DNA of 64,000 nt, from the NCBI GenBank assembly GCA_017965445.1, contig JAGCPZ010000058.1:22949-86948 (forward strand), given 5' to 3'. The DNA is from Fibrobacter sp. GTDB lineage: Bacteria > Fibrobacterota > Fibrobacteria > Fibrobacterales > Fibrobacteraceae. Under the pieces are notes generated by a model, which ran no database searches, was not told the origin of the DNA, and saw only the letters and a program-made list of their open reading frames with translations. A program made the translations under genes and the position numbers. Shown piece by piece: positions 33,873 to 42,662 of this stretch (positions within the stretch are counted from its first letter, which is position 1; the number at the start of each line of letters is the position of its first letter).

Positions 33873-33920
33873 CCTACTAACCACTAACCACCAACCACTA
33901 ATCACTAACCACTATTTACT
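33873..33920 (+). repeat. heptanucleotide block before dnaG (ACTAACC family)
   Basis: ACTAACC-ACTAACC-ACCAACC-ACTAATC-ACTAACC-ACTATTTACT: five or more tandem 7-mers ending 12 bases before the dnaG ATG, in the same sense as in the leaders of hrpA, tatC and the DUF362 gene. Confidence 0.85.
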
Positions 33921-33931
33921 ATCTTTGTGCC

Positions 33932-36124
33932 ATGCCGTTCTACTCCGACGAAATCATCCAAGAACTCAAGAACCAAGCGGATATTGCGTTGGTCATCCAG
34001 CAGTTCTTGCCGCTCAAAAAGAGCGGTGTCAATCGATACGTCGGCGTGTGCCCTTTCCACGATGACCACTCCCCATCCATGACGGTAAACTCCACGCTGG
34101 GTATTTACAAATGCTTTGCCTGCGGTGCCGGTGGGGATGTTTTCAAGTTCATCGAGAATCACGAGAAACTGGATTTCAAAGGCGCTGTAGAATGGGTTGC
34201 GAACTTTGTAGGCTACGCGCTCCCGAACCTCGGCAACAACGCCAATACTGAAGTTCTTGAAGAACGCACGATGGTCCGCAAGCTGAACGAGCTTGCCTGC
34301 GCCTGGTTCGAGCAGCAACTGACGCTAAGCCCCAAGGCTCTTGAATATTTGAATAAACGCCACGTTTCCGAAGCAACGCGAAAAGAGTTCCACATCGGGT
34401 ATGCCCCGACAGGGCGCGAAGGATTTATCGGATTCGCTGCACGCAACGGGTTCTCACCGCGCGATTGCGTCAAGGCGGGGCTTGCCGTCGAAAAAGAGAA
34501 CGGCGGTATTGCAGACAAGTTCCGTGACCGCCTGATGATAGCCATCCAGAACCTCTCCGGAGTCGTCGTTGCCTTTGGCGGTCGAGATTTGAGCGACCCC
34601 GCCACGAATGGGAATTTCAAGCCGGCAAAGTACATGAACAGCCCGGAGACAGCCCTTTACAGCAAGCGAGATATTCTCTTTGGGCTGAACCACAGCCGTA
34701 ATGCTATCATGAAGGAGAATGCGGTCATCATTGTCGAAGGATATTTTGACCTCATCAGCCTTTACCAGAGCGGCGTGCAGAACGTCGTGGCAGCCTCGGG
34801 AACTGCACTCACCGAGAATCATGCTAGCATTCTCGCCCGCTACGCAAAAACAGCTTACCTTGTATTTGACGGAGACGCAGCCGGCCAAAATGCAACACGA
34901 CGCAGTCTCGAAATCGTGCTCCCCAAGGGCCTTTCGCCAAAAGTTTTTGCGCTCTCGCGGCCAGACGGCACCAAGATTGACCCGGACAACTTCGTAAATG
35001 AACAAGGCCCAGACGCTTTTAGGCAAGCGCTAAAGTCCGCCGAAGACTGGCTCAGCTATCTCGGTCGCACCATGCCAAACCGCAGTCCCGAAGACCGAGC
35101 TGCGTTTATCACGCAGGCAAAGACACTCATCAAGAGCATCGAGAACACGGAACTTCGCAACCAGTATTTAAAGCTTGTTTCCGAGCGTTACAGCACGACG
35201 CGTTCCCTCGCAGGCATCAAGGTTTCGCACCCAAAGCGCGTCGAAAAAGCAAGCACGCCCGAGCAGCCCGCAGCACCACAAGTAAGCGTTCCGTGGGAAC
35301 TCTTGTCGCCAATCGAAGTGCGCTTTGCAAACCTTCTTTATCGCAACCCCACCCTTCTCGACCGTGCCGCAGAATACTTCGACATGGACTTTGCCGCCAG
35401 CGGAATCCAGATTTTTGATTCTCCGCTCATCGATGAATTTATCCAGTCGATTCTCGCGCAATATGCCGAAACAGGAGGGTTTTCGCCGAGAGCCTTGTAC
35501 GAAACGCTATCGCCACAGCTGCAACTTTTCCTGGAGCAACTCCCCGAAGAAACGTGGAAAACGCCGAATGAGATTCTCGAATTCTACGACACCCTTGCAG
35601 TACTTACGCTCCACCTTTGCGACCGCTACAAGAAACTCATCCCGCTCGATTCCGATGCCGGCATGAGACTCCGCATGCAGTTGAGCAAGTTCACGCAGAA
35701 TATTCAAATTTTGGCGAAAAAACGTCGCATAATGACTATTACGCCGGACGTTTTCGCCGAGCAGATTATCCAGAGCAAGTCGCCGCTCATCGAGCTTTAC
35801 ACAGAAATTAACGAGCTAGCAATGAACGGAGGGAACGGTGCGCAGTACACTCAGCCCGCGCAGTTCTCGCAGCCAGCTCCCGCGCCAACCCCGGCGCAAC
35901 CAAATTCGCCGCAGTCCGCAATTCCGCAAGCCGAAATGCCACCGGAGATGGAATCGTCACCATACGATGGCGACAATCAATTTGCTGCAAGCGAACCTCC
36001 CGAAATGCCACCGGAAATGGAAGCCCCGCCGCCCTCATTCGACCAGGACGAAGAGCCCTATGTCCCTGACGAAGAACCCTACGTCCCCGATGACGATTTC
36101 GGTGCAAGTGACGACTTTGGCTAA
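33932..36124 (+). CDS. dnaG: DNA primase DnaG
   Basis: The N-terminal zinc-binding domain (CPFHDD...CFACGAGG, residues 40-70) is followed by the catalytic core and the TOPRIM motifs (IIVEGYFD, FDGDAAGQNA). DnaG makes RNA primers for replication and binds the DnaB helicase through its C-terminus. At 730 residues it is about 100 longer than usual. The extra tail (from about residue 630) is rich in Pro, Gln, Asp and Glu, with repeated EMPPEME and EEPYVPD, ending DDDFGASDDFG. It is followed 31 bp later by sufC. Confidence 0.92.
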   Translation: MPFYSDEIIQELKNQADIALVIQQFLPLKKSGVNRYVGVCPFHDDHSPSMTVNSTLGIYKCFACGAGGDVFKFIENHEKLDFKGAVEWVANFVGYALPNLGNNANTEVLEERTMVRKLNELACAWFEQQLTLSPKALEYLNKRHVSEATRKEFHIGYAPTGREGFIGFAARNGFSPRDCVKAGLAVEKENGGIADKFRDRLMIAIQNLSGVVVAFGGRDLSDPATNGNFKPAKYMNSPETALYSKRDILFGLNHSRNAIMKENAVIIVEGYFDLISLYQSGVQNVVAASGTALTENHASILARYAKTAYLVFDGDAAGQNATRRSLEIVLPKGLSPKVFALSRPDGTKIDPDNFVNEQGPDAFRQALKSAEDWLSYLGRTMPNRSPEDRAAFITQAKTLIKSIENTELRNQYLKLVSERYSTTRSLAGIKVSHPKRVEKASTPEQPAAPQVSVPWELLSPIEVRFANLLYRNPTLLDRAAEYFDMDFAASGIQIFDSPLIDEFIQSILAQYAETGGFSPRALYETLSPQLQLFLEQLPEETWKTPNEILEFYDTLAVLTLHLCDRYKKLIPLDSDAGMRLRMQLSKFTQNIQILAKKRRIMTITPDVFAEQIIQSKSPLIELYTEINELAMNGGNGAQYTQPAQFSQPAPAPTPAQPNSPQSAIPQAEMPPEMESSPYDGDNQFAASEPPEMPPEMEAPPPSFDQDEEPYVPDEEPYVPDDDFGASDDFG

Positions 36125-36155
36125 GCCCGCAAGATTTTAAAATAAAAGAGGAAAT

Positions 36156-36902
36156 ATGTTATCCATCAAGAACCTTAAAGCAAGCATTGAAGACGGCACC
36201 CAGATCCTGAAGGGGATCAATCTTGAGGTCAAGCCGGGAGAAGTCCACGCCATCATGGGCCCCAACGGCTCTGGCAAAAGCACGCTTTCCAAAGTGATTG
36301 CAGGCCACCCCGCTTACCGCGTGGATGGCGGTTCCGTGGAACTGGACGGCAAGAACTTGCTCGAAATGGAAATCAACGAGCGCGCCAACTCCGGCCTTTT
36401 CATAAGCACGCAGTACCCGACCGAAATTCCGGGCGTGAACAACGTGGAATTCTTGAAGATGGCGCTGAACAGCAAACGCGCCTTCCTCGGCCAGCCCGAA
36501 ATGGGCGACGAAGATTTCAAGAAGCTCTGCGAAGAAAAGATGAACTTACTCGAAATGGACGAACGTTATCGTGAACGTGGCGTAAACGACGGCATGAGCG
36601 GTGGCGAAAAGAAACGTAACGAAATCCTCCAGATGGCGATTCTCGATCCAAAGGTGAGCTTCCTCGACGAAACAGACTCCGGTCTCGACATTGACGCCCT
36701 CCGCATTGTGGCAAACGGCATCAATCACATCATGTCGCCCGAAAAGGCGGTGATTCTCGTAACGCATTACCAGCGCTTGCTGGACTACATCAAGCCTACT
36801 TACGTTCACGTGCTCCGTCACGGCAAAATCATCTTGAGCGGTGGCCCGGAACTTGCCCTCAAGCTCGAAGACCAGGGTTACGACTGGATTGAGGAGAAAT
36901 AA
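36156..36902 (+). CDS. sufC: SufC, Fe-S cluster assembly ATPase
   Basis: The 248-residue ABC ATPase has Walker A (GPNGSGKST), the SufC-type signature (DGMSGGEKKRNEI) and Walker B (VSFLDETDSGLD). It drives the SufBCD scaffold for Fe-S cluster assembly. The ATG is preceded by GAGG. It overlaps sufD by one base (TAATG). Confidence 0.95.
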   Translation: MLSIKNLKASIEDGTQILKGINLEVKPGEVHAIMGPNGSGKSTLSKVIAGHPAYRVDGGSVELDGKNLLEMEINERANSGLFISTQYPTEIPGVNNVEFLKMALNSKRAFLGQPEMGDEDFKKLCEEKMNLLEMDERYRERGVNDGMSGGEKKRNEILQMAILDPKVSFLDETDSGLDIDALRIVANGINHIMSPEKAVILVTHYQRLLDYIKPTYVHVLRHGKIILSGGPELALKLEDQGYDWIEEK

Positions 36903-37876
36903 TGGACGCACTCACCCGTATTCGACAACTGGGAATGCCCCGCCGTAACAACGAGCTGTGGACATTCTTCCCCGTAGCAAAAATCCCGACGCAGGAATTT
37001 CCGGACGCATGCGCTAGCGAAGATGATTTTTCTAAAGAGAATGACTTTGCGGCATTACTCCCGCTCGCCAAGAACGCACGCACAATGAAGCGGACGATTC
37101 CCGACGGCGCCGCCGAAATGGCCATGCTCAAGTGCAACAATGACTTTGGTCACACCGTCTTAGACATCGGCAAAGGCGCCAAGGTGAGCCTCGAAATTCT
37201 CGACAACAAGGTCGCCCACGACATTGCCGCAGAACGCTTCGACTTGAACATCGCCGAAGACGCCGACGTGGAAATCTTCTTTGCAAACCCGGCCTGCGAT
37301 TTGCCGCTCCGTTTCAGGCACTTCAACATCAACCAAGCCGCAGGCTCCACCGTCCGATTTTCCAGCATCTGCCGCGACACCGCCATCGGGCGCATAAGCG
37401 TTGAATGCCACCTCAAAGGTGAAGGTGCAAACTTCGATTATCGCAGCCTCCATGTTCTCGATGGCGAAGCCTCGCAGCACAGCCGCCTCACCATCTACCA
37501 CGAAGCACCGCGCACCACGAGCACCCAGCTCGCCCGCAACCTGCTTTCGGGGTCTGCACGCGTGAGCTACGACGGAAGCGTGATTGTCGGCTACGACTGC
37601 ACGGGAGTGAACTCCAGCCAGCTCGTGAATACCATCCTCATGAGCGAAGATGCAAGCGTCTCCGTGAAGCCCGTCCTCAAGATTTATCACGACGACGTGG
37701 AATGCACCCACGGCAACACCGTCGGCGAACTCGATGCCGAACAAATGTTCTATCTCGTGAGCCGCGGCATCCCGAAAAAAGCAGCCCAGGAAATGCTCAT
37801 GCGCTCCTTTGCACAAGAGACGTTCCTCCCGCTCCCCGACAGCCCCGCCAAAAAACGGCTGATGGACAGTCTTTAA
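36902..37876 (+). CDS. sufD: SufD, Fe-S cluster assembly scaffold protein
   Basis: The 324-residue protein matches the SufB/SufD beta-helix core (VLDGEASQHSRLTIYHEAP, DDVECTHGNTVGELD, MLMRSFAQE), with the conserved late His. It is shorter than Escherichia coli SufD (423), mainly at the N-terminus. sufB is not adjacent, so the usual B-C-D order is broken here. A strong terminator follows. Confidence 0.88.
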   Translation: MDALTRIRQLGMPRRNNELWTFFPVAKIPTQEFPDACASEDDFSKENDFAALLPLAKNARTMKRTIPDGAAEMAMLKCNNDFGHTVLDIGKGAKVSLEILDNKVAHDIAAERFDLNIAEDADVEIFFANPACDLPLRFRHFNINQAAGSTVRFSSICRDTAIGRISVECHLKGEGANFDYRSLHVLDGEASQHSRLTIYHEAPRTTSTQLARNLLSGSARVSYDGSVIVGYDCTGVNSSQLVNTILMSEDASVSVKPVLKIYHDDVECTHGNTVGELDAEQMFYLVSRGIPKKAAQEMLMRSFAQETFLPLPDSPAKKRLMDSL

Positions 37877-37907
37877 ACGAGAGAATCTCTTTGGGCTACA
37901 GAAAGAA

Positions 37908-37934
37908 AGGCGACGTTTGTCGCCTTCTTTTTTT
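37908..37934 (+). terminator. Rho-independent terminator after sufD
   Basis: AGGCGAC-GTTT-GTCGCCT, a perfect 7-bp stem, is followed by TCTTTTTTTT. Confidence 0.9.
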
Positions 37935-38053
37935 GATAAGAGAGATACTTTACCAAAGCCACATTTGCAAAGATATGTAAAATTTCATATAAAAATATTA
38001 CGTAAAAACAACAAATATCTATATTTACCCAAAACCCTTAAACAGGAGTCTGT

Positions 38054-38542
38054 ATGAATCCTAACAAAATAGGTGTAGTCCTTGTCTTTTCTTTGAGCTT
38101 TGTTCTTACATCATGCTGGCCAACTGATTCTGATTCAAATTCAAGTAAATGTAATTTTGCGGAAACAGACAGCGAATGGGTTTACCAAACGTCCAGTAAC
38201 TACGAAGACGGTTCCACTGAATCTGATGTCAAAGTCACAGTAACGGATACTGGAGCCGTAGAACATTACAAATCAGTCAAGCGCGGCTCATCACTTCATA
38301 CAGGGTGCGATAACCTCATGCCATCTGTAATGGGTACTGAAGAAAATCCCCAAACATCGACTTCGGACAAGTTTACAGGTACATTTTACTGCAAAAACAG
38401 TGAATACCATTCTGAATTTGACTATTACATCAATTTTAAAGACGAAAGTAGCCAATACAAGTCTCGCAAACAATTGTTCGATAAACACATGGAATCTTGC
38501 AAAGCAGCCGGTAAATATTACGGCGGCGGCCCTTTTTTCTAG
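38054..38542 (+). CDS. hypothetical lipoprotein
   Basis: A lipoprotein signal ends in VLTSCWP. The 140-residue mature part has four or five Cys and acidic/Ser-rich stretches and no recognised domain. AGGAG lies seven bases before the ATG. It is followed by another exported protein gene after 80 bp. Confidence 0.7.
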   Translation: MNPNKIGVVLVFSLSFVLTSCWPTDSDSNSSKCNFAETDSEWVYQTSSNYEDGSTESDVKVTVTDTGAVEHYKSVKRGSSLHTGCDNLMPSVMGTEENPQTSTSDKFTGTFYCKNSEYHSEFDYYINFKDESSQYKSRKQLFDKHMESCKAAGKYYGGGPFF

Positions 38543-38622
38543 TAGTGTTTGTGCGCAAAGATGCTATATGACAATATTGCCGGAATGGTGAAAAACCTTT
38601 TGCAACATAGACCCATCTTTTT

Positions 38623-39471
38623 ATGAGAAAACTTATCCTTATCATTACTTTGGGAGCATTGAACGCATTCGCTATCGATTGCCTCCGTTCCACCTTTGAC
38701 ATTTTCGCCAAAGAATATCCAAATTCTAGTGAGCCTACAACAGCGATTTACAAAAATTTTTTTGTAGATAGCATTTACCTCCATTATGCGGACACAAGAC
38801 ACAGCACGGAGTTCGACAACAACAAGTATTACTACACAGGCACTCATGTTGACAGCGCCAAGACCTACACCAAAGAACACGGCTCCGACGATTGGGAAAT
38901 CAAAGTCCTAAGTCCAGAAGAGTTAACTCTTGAAGCCTATGGAGTCAAGACCACCATTACACAAGAGGGCGATTTCAAAAGAGTCCGCCAAGAAGGCAAG
39001 GGCAATCCTCCAATCATTGAATACCTGATTTACGAAACAAAAGACTCCGTCTTTTACGTTGTTTCATATCTCGATTCATCAGGAAATAAAAGCCCCGATG
39101 GTCTAAACACCTATGTGCACACAGTTTACATCCGCAACGATACTTTATATCAATCCGAAGACGGTTCCGGAAAATATATCGTTCGCGACTCAGCAAACGA
39201 AAACAAGTGTTACGAATATAACTCCTACCTCAAAAACGAAATTCACGCCACTTACGAATACGAAATGAGAGGTGACACGCTTACCGCCACCGAAAAGATT
39301 CTCGGAGGTTACCGAAGCACGTTCACCCTATTCTTCGTCCCCAATGAAAAATACTCCACAGCAATTATATCTGGCAAACGCCGCCCGAGGTTCAATCCGG
39401 CAAAATCAAGGGACCTCGACCTGCTCGGCCGCCCCGCCAAAAACAAGCATAATTTCATAGTCAAGCACTAA
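38623..39471 (+). CDS. hypothetical secreted protein with Fibrobacter-type C-terminal motif
   Basis: A signal peptide (LILIITLGALNAFAI) precedes a beta-rich 265-residue protein with repeated Tyr/Asp strands. The C-terminus has the motif LDLLGRPAK followed by a basic end (HNFIVKH). The G-R-P-x-K pattern near the end recurs in Fibrobacter extracellular proteins and resembles type IX sorting domains; I infer export to the surface. No catalytic domain recognised. A terminator follows within 25 bases. Confidence 0.65.
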   Translation: MRKLILIITLGALNAFAIDCLRSTFDIFAKEYPNSSEPTTAIYKNFFVDSIYLHYADTRHSTEFDNNKYYYTGTHVDSAKTYTKEHGSDDWEIKVLSPEELTLEAYGVKTTITQEGDFKRVRQEGKGNPPIIEYLIYETKDSVFYVVSYLDSSGNKSPDGLNTYVHTVYIRNDTLYQSEDGSGKYIVRDSANENKCYEYNSYLKNEIHATYEYEMRGDTLTATEKILGGYRSTFTLFFVPNEKYSTAIISGKRRPRFNPAKSRDLDLLGRPAKNKHNFIVKH

Positions 39472-39493
39472 AAACAGCCAATAGAAAAAAGAA

Positions 39494-39520
39494 CCCGCCG
39501 GATCGCTCCGACGGGTTTTT
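39494..39520 (+). terminator. Rho-independent terminator
   Basis: CCCGCCGGA-TCGC-TCCGACGGG (one mismatch) plus TTTTT, starting 22 bases after the stop at 39471. Confidence 0.88.
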
Positions 39521-39548
39521 AGCATTGCTGTGATTTTTTCTCATTTCC

Positions 39549-39594
39549 ACTCGTTAACCCAAATTGTAGCTTCAGCTACGTGTTAACTCACGAG
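39549..39594. other. nested inverted repeat in the 39.5-39.8 kb gap
   Basis: CTCGTTAAC...GTTAACTCACGAG encloses the hairpin GTAGCT-TC-AGCTAC. No gene was found between 39521 and 39811; downstream of this structure the sequence is AT-rich and unremarkable. Confidence 0.4.
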
Positions 39595-39811
39595 CAATGC
39601 TCCTTCTGACCCCAACACACCCAAACGATTATCTCGTCGCTTTCTCCTTCCTTGCCAATGGAGGCAACCATCGACTCCTTTAATGTACGTGATAAATCAG
39701 CAAATGTGAAAAAAAAATTTCAAATTTAAAGTCCAAATCGGAATAGTTTAAAATATTTTACAATCTTCTTTCCCATCCAAGCCGAACCATTTGCTTACAG
39801 CATTTCCAGGG

Positions 39812-39834
39812 CAAAAAAAGCCGCGTAAAGCGGC
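39812..39834 (-). terminator. Rho-independent terminator on the minus strand
   Basis: On the minus strand GCCGC-TTTAC-GCGGC is followed by seven T. It lies 14 bases after the stop of the 42-residue gene at 39848-39976. Confidence 0.85.
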
Positions 39835-39847
39835 CTATTTCAACGAC

Positions 39848-39976
39848 TTAGATAAAATTCAAAAGGAACAAAAGCGCGCAGCCGCTAAAGGCCACGACAA
39901 AATTAACAACGAACTGCTCAAAGGAAGTTCGCTTCGGATCGTCTTCCGATACACGATTTTCGTCCCAATAACCCAT
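39848..39976 (-). CDS. 42-residue single-pass membrane peptide
   Basis: The frame starts MGYWDENRVSEDDPKRTS, a charged N-terminus, and ends in a 23-residue hydrophobic helix (FEQFVVNFVVAFSGCALLFL). A GAGAAGAG stretch just upstream could serve as ribosome site, and a strong terminator follows 14 bases later. Start, membrane helix and terminator together argue for a real small gene. It lies downstream of the SulP gene on the same strand (190-bp gap). Function unknown; possibly a small regulatory membrane protein or type I toxin-like peptide. Confidence 0.6.
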   Translation of the reverse strand: MGYWDENRVSEDDPKRTSFEQFVVNFVVAFSGCALLFLLNFI

Positions 39977-40166
39977 TCTCTTCTCGTTATGTAGAATTCT
40001 ATCTACATTTCATAATCTAATATATTTTTCCCAAAAGCAAATGTTTTTTTAAAATATCCTGTATGAGTCTGCAAGACAATTTGATTCATGTCACCCAAAT
40101 ATTTCGCACAAAACAACTTATTTCTTACAAACTTGTTCCATTATCAAAAAAACGGAACAAAACATC

Positions 40167-42074
40167 CTAATTTTTGCTTTCTTCAATTTTCTTGATGGGT
40201 TCGTCCATCATGCGTTCGGCAATAACTTCCGGCGTTTCTTCTGCCACGGCGGCGTTCGATTCTTCTGGCATCCACGGTTTGTCGAGACTCTTTTCCCAAG
40301 ACACCGTCGGAGCTTGAACATCTTCGTGAGATGCATCAACAATCGGGAGGCCCAAAAGTTCGCGGGCGCGGTTGAGGGCGGCATCGATATTACCGAGAGC
40401 ATTCTCTTCGCCAAGTTGCTTGAGGACTCCAGCACGGGTCAACGCCACCACCGGTTGGGCATGCACACCGCTCAACAACAACTGCGTCCCCTCACGCTTG
40501 CTGCGGTTGAGCAAATCTTCAATCATCTGGATACCGGCGGCATCGATACTCGAAACACTGCGCATGCGCAAAATCAAAATCTTCGGCTTTTCCGAAATGC
40601 GGTTCATCGTTTCCTTGAACTTATCTACAGCGCCAAAGAATAGAGAACCAGCAAGTTCATAGACAACTACACCCTTCGGCACCTGACGAGAAAGTTCGTT
40701 GTGAGCAGCTTCTTCGTCGTCTTCCTTGAGAGCAGAAGTCACCGATTCCACTTCGGCCACATCAGACATTCGCTTGATAAAGAGCACTGCAGCAAGGAGC
40801 ACGCCCACTTCAATAGCGACCGTAAGGTCGATAATCACCGTGAGGAAGAATGCCACAAGCATCACAGTCACGTCACTCTTCGGAGCCTTGAACATCTTGA
40901 TGACGCTACGGTAACCGCACATGTTGAAAGCGACCTGGAAAAGCACAGCGGCAAGGGCTGCCATCGGAATCATTTCGGCATACTTGCCGAGCACGAGCAT
41001 AATCAAAAGCAGAACAACAGCATGGACAAGGCCAGAAATCGGGCTCACGGCACCGTTACGGATGTTCGTCGCGGTACGGGCAATAGCACCTGTCGCCGGG
41101 ATTCCACCAAAAATCGGGCTCAAAATGTTTGCAACACCCTGACCGAAAAGTTCCGTGTTGGAGCGGTGCTTTGTACTCGTCATACCGTCGGCCACCACCG
41201 CAGAAAGGAGCGATTCGATAGCGCCGAGCATAGCAATGGTCAAAGCCGGCTGGAACACCTTCTGCATCATTTCGAGGCTGATGTTCGGGAGGTGCGGTAC
41301 AGGGAAACCGCTCGGGATGTGGTTTTTCATGCCAATCGTCACCACGCCGTGACCGTTCACCGGATCGTCCCAGCCAAGAACCTTCACAATCACCGTCGCA
41401 ACGATAATCGCAATGAGGGATCCAGGAACCTTCGTGGTAATCTTCGGCCACAAAATGCAGACCGCAAGAGCAATCACGCCCACAATCACGGAATAGATGT
41501 TCATGGAACCGAAAGAAGAAACGTAAAGCTTGATTTTACCCACGGCATCAGCCGGGTCAGCGCCCGCAAACGTGAGGCCGAAAAAGTTCGGCACCTGGCC
41601 AAGCGCAATGATAATAGCGATACCCGCCGTGAACCCCACCGTCACCGGGTACGGGATGAACTTGATAATCGCACCGAACTTCGCCAAGCCGAAAATAACG
41701 AGGAAAATACCCGCCAAAAGCGTCGCCGAAGCAAGACCGTCGTAGCCGTACTGCGACACAATGCCATAAACGATAACGATGAAAGCGCCCGTGGGGCCGC
41801 CAATCTGGTAGCGGGAACCGCCCAACAGCGAAATGATAAAACCCGCGATAATGGCCGTGTAGAGGCCCTGTTCCGGACCCACGCCGGATGCAATCGCAAA
41901 CGCAATCGCCAAAGGAAGAGCTAAAATGCCGACAATCAAGCCCGACATCAAATCGCTAGTAAAATCCTTGCGCGTATAGCCACGCTTGAAGCTACGAACG
42001 ATTTCCGGGGTAATGGTCGAGACGACGCCTGTCAAATACTGCTTGACGGATTCCTTGGCGTGAATATCGGACAT
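40167..42074 (-). CDS. SulP-family anion transporter with STAS domain
   Basis: The 635-residue protein has the SulP core of about 12-14 membrane helices (residues 40-445: DLMSGLIVGILALPLAIAFA, GGPTGAFIVI, PATGAIARTATNIRNG) and a STAS domain (about 480-580, SSIDAAGIQMIEDL). An acidic C-terminal tail of about 50 residues follows. SulP proteins move sulfate, bicarbonate or dicarboxylates; substrate cannot be told here. It is not next to a carbonic anhydrase gene. Confidence 0.92.
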   Translation of the reverse strand: MSDIHAKESVKQYLTGVVSTITPEIVRSFKRGYTRKDFTSDLMSGLIVGILALPLAIAFAIASGVGPEQGLYTAIIAGFIISLLGGSRYQIGGPTGAFIVIVYGIVSQYGYDGLASATLLAGIFLVIFGLAKFGAIIKFIPYPVTVGFTAGIAIIIALGQVPNFFGLTFAGADPADAVGKIKLYVSSFGSMNIYSVIVGVIALAVCILWPKITTKVPGSLIAIIVATVIVKVLGWDDPVNGHGVVTIGMKNHIPSGFPVPHLPNISLEMMQKVFQPALTIAMLGAIESLLSAVVADGMTSTKHRSNTELFGQGVANILSPIFGGIPATGAIARTATNIRNGAVSPISGLVHAVVLLLIMLVLGKYAEMIPMAALAAVLFQVAFNMCGYRSVIKMFKAPKSDVTVMLVAFFLTVIIDLTVAIEVGVLLAAVLFIKRMSDVAEVESVTSALKEDDEEAAHNELSRQVPKGVVVYELAGSLFFGAVDKFKETMNRISEKPKILILRMRSVSSIDAAGIQMIEDLLNRSKREGTQLLLSGVHAQPVVALTRAGVLKQLGEENALGNIDAALNRARELLGLPIVDASHEDVQAPTVSWEKSLDKPWMPEESNAAVAEETPEVIAERMMDEPIKKIEESKN

Positions 42075-42168
42075 TTAAGGTCTCCATATATAAAATCGAG
42101 ACCCAAATTTAGGAATTTACTTCAATTTCGTTAAGGGGAGTAAGATTTTTTTATAAAATATTTTTTAC

Positions 42169-42198
42169 GCATGAGGTATGAGGAGTGAGGCATGAGGC
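42169..42198. repeat. heptanucleotide block (GCATGAG family)
   Basis: GCATGAG-GTATGAG-GAGTGAG-GCATGAG-GCC: four tandem 7-mers of a word family different from the ACTAACC one, in the gap 42075-42318. Confidence 0.75.
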
Positions 42199-42292
42199 CG
42201 CTTTGCGAAGCAAAGCTCTGAGTTTAAATTTGACACCGGAGATGTATATAAAACGCTCAAAGGGAGCCTAGCGACCGAGCTCACACCTCAAA

Positions 42293-42308
42293 GCCCGCCG
42301 TGGCGGGC
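42293..42308 (-). terminator. GC-rich hairpin after the CxxC protein gene
   Basis: GCCCGC-4-GCGGGC is a perfect 6-bp stem; only TTTG follows on the minus strand, so termination is weakly supported. Confidence 0.4.
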
Positions 42309-42318
42309 GACCTCAAAC

Positions 42319-42660
42319 CTACAAAAGTCCTTTCTTCGCGGACCTCATCAAGTTCTTGACCTGTCTCTTGTCCATCGGAGCGACATTCGTGTCTTCGAAG
42401 CGCTTGGAGCGCGGAGCGCAATCTTCGCAGAGGTGCTTCACCACCGTACCAAAGCTTGCGGCACCATCGGACATAGACATTTCCTTGGAGCGGTAAGAGC
42501 GCAACAGCGCTTCCTTGTGGCACTTGTCGCAGATTCCCATCTTGGGGGCGGCCGGTTCGCGAGGCGAAACCCGTTTTTTCCGATCCTTTTCGGAATCAAT
42601 GGAGAAAGCACGGCTCATAGCCGCATTTTTACTAGCAAAACGATTGTCAAAAAGACCCAT
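42319..42660 (-). CDS. hypothetical protein with two CxxC pairs
   Basis: The 113-residue basic protein has ICDKCHKEA and LCEDCAPRS, which could bind one zinc as a treble-clef or ribbon. The N-terminus (MGLFDNRFASK) and the C-terminus are Lys/Arg-rich. It follows the SGNH-like gene with a 2-bp gap and likely belongs to the same operon. Family not recognised. Confidence 0.65.
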   Translation of the reverse strand: MGLFDNRFASKNAAMSRAFSIDSEKDRKKRVSPREPAAPKMGICDKCHKEALLRSYRSKEMSMSDGAASFGTVVKHLCEDCAPRSKRFEDTNVAPMDKRQVKNLMRSAKKGLL

Positions 42661-42662
42661 AT

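Noticed and set aside
39791..39994. 67-residue plus-strand frame
   Set aside because: It runs through the minus-strand terminator and the better supported 42-residue gene, and lacks a ribosome site.
40701..41924. 407-residue plus-strand frame inside the SulP gene
   Set aside because: Antisense shadow with extreme His/Arg/Asn content and no membrane or domain pattern.
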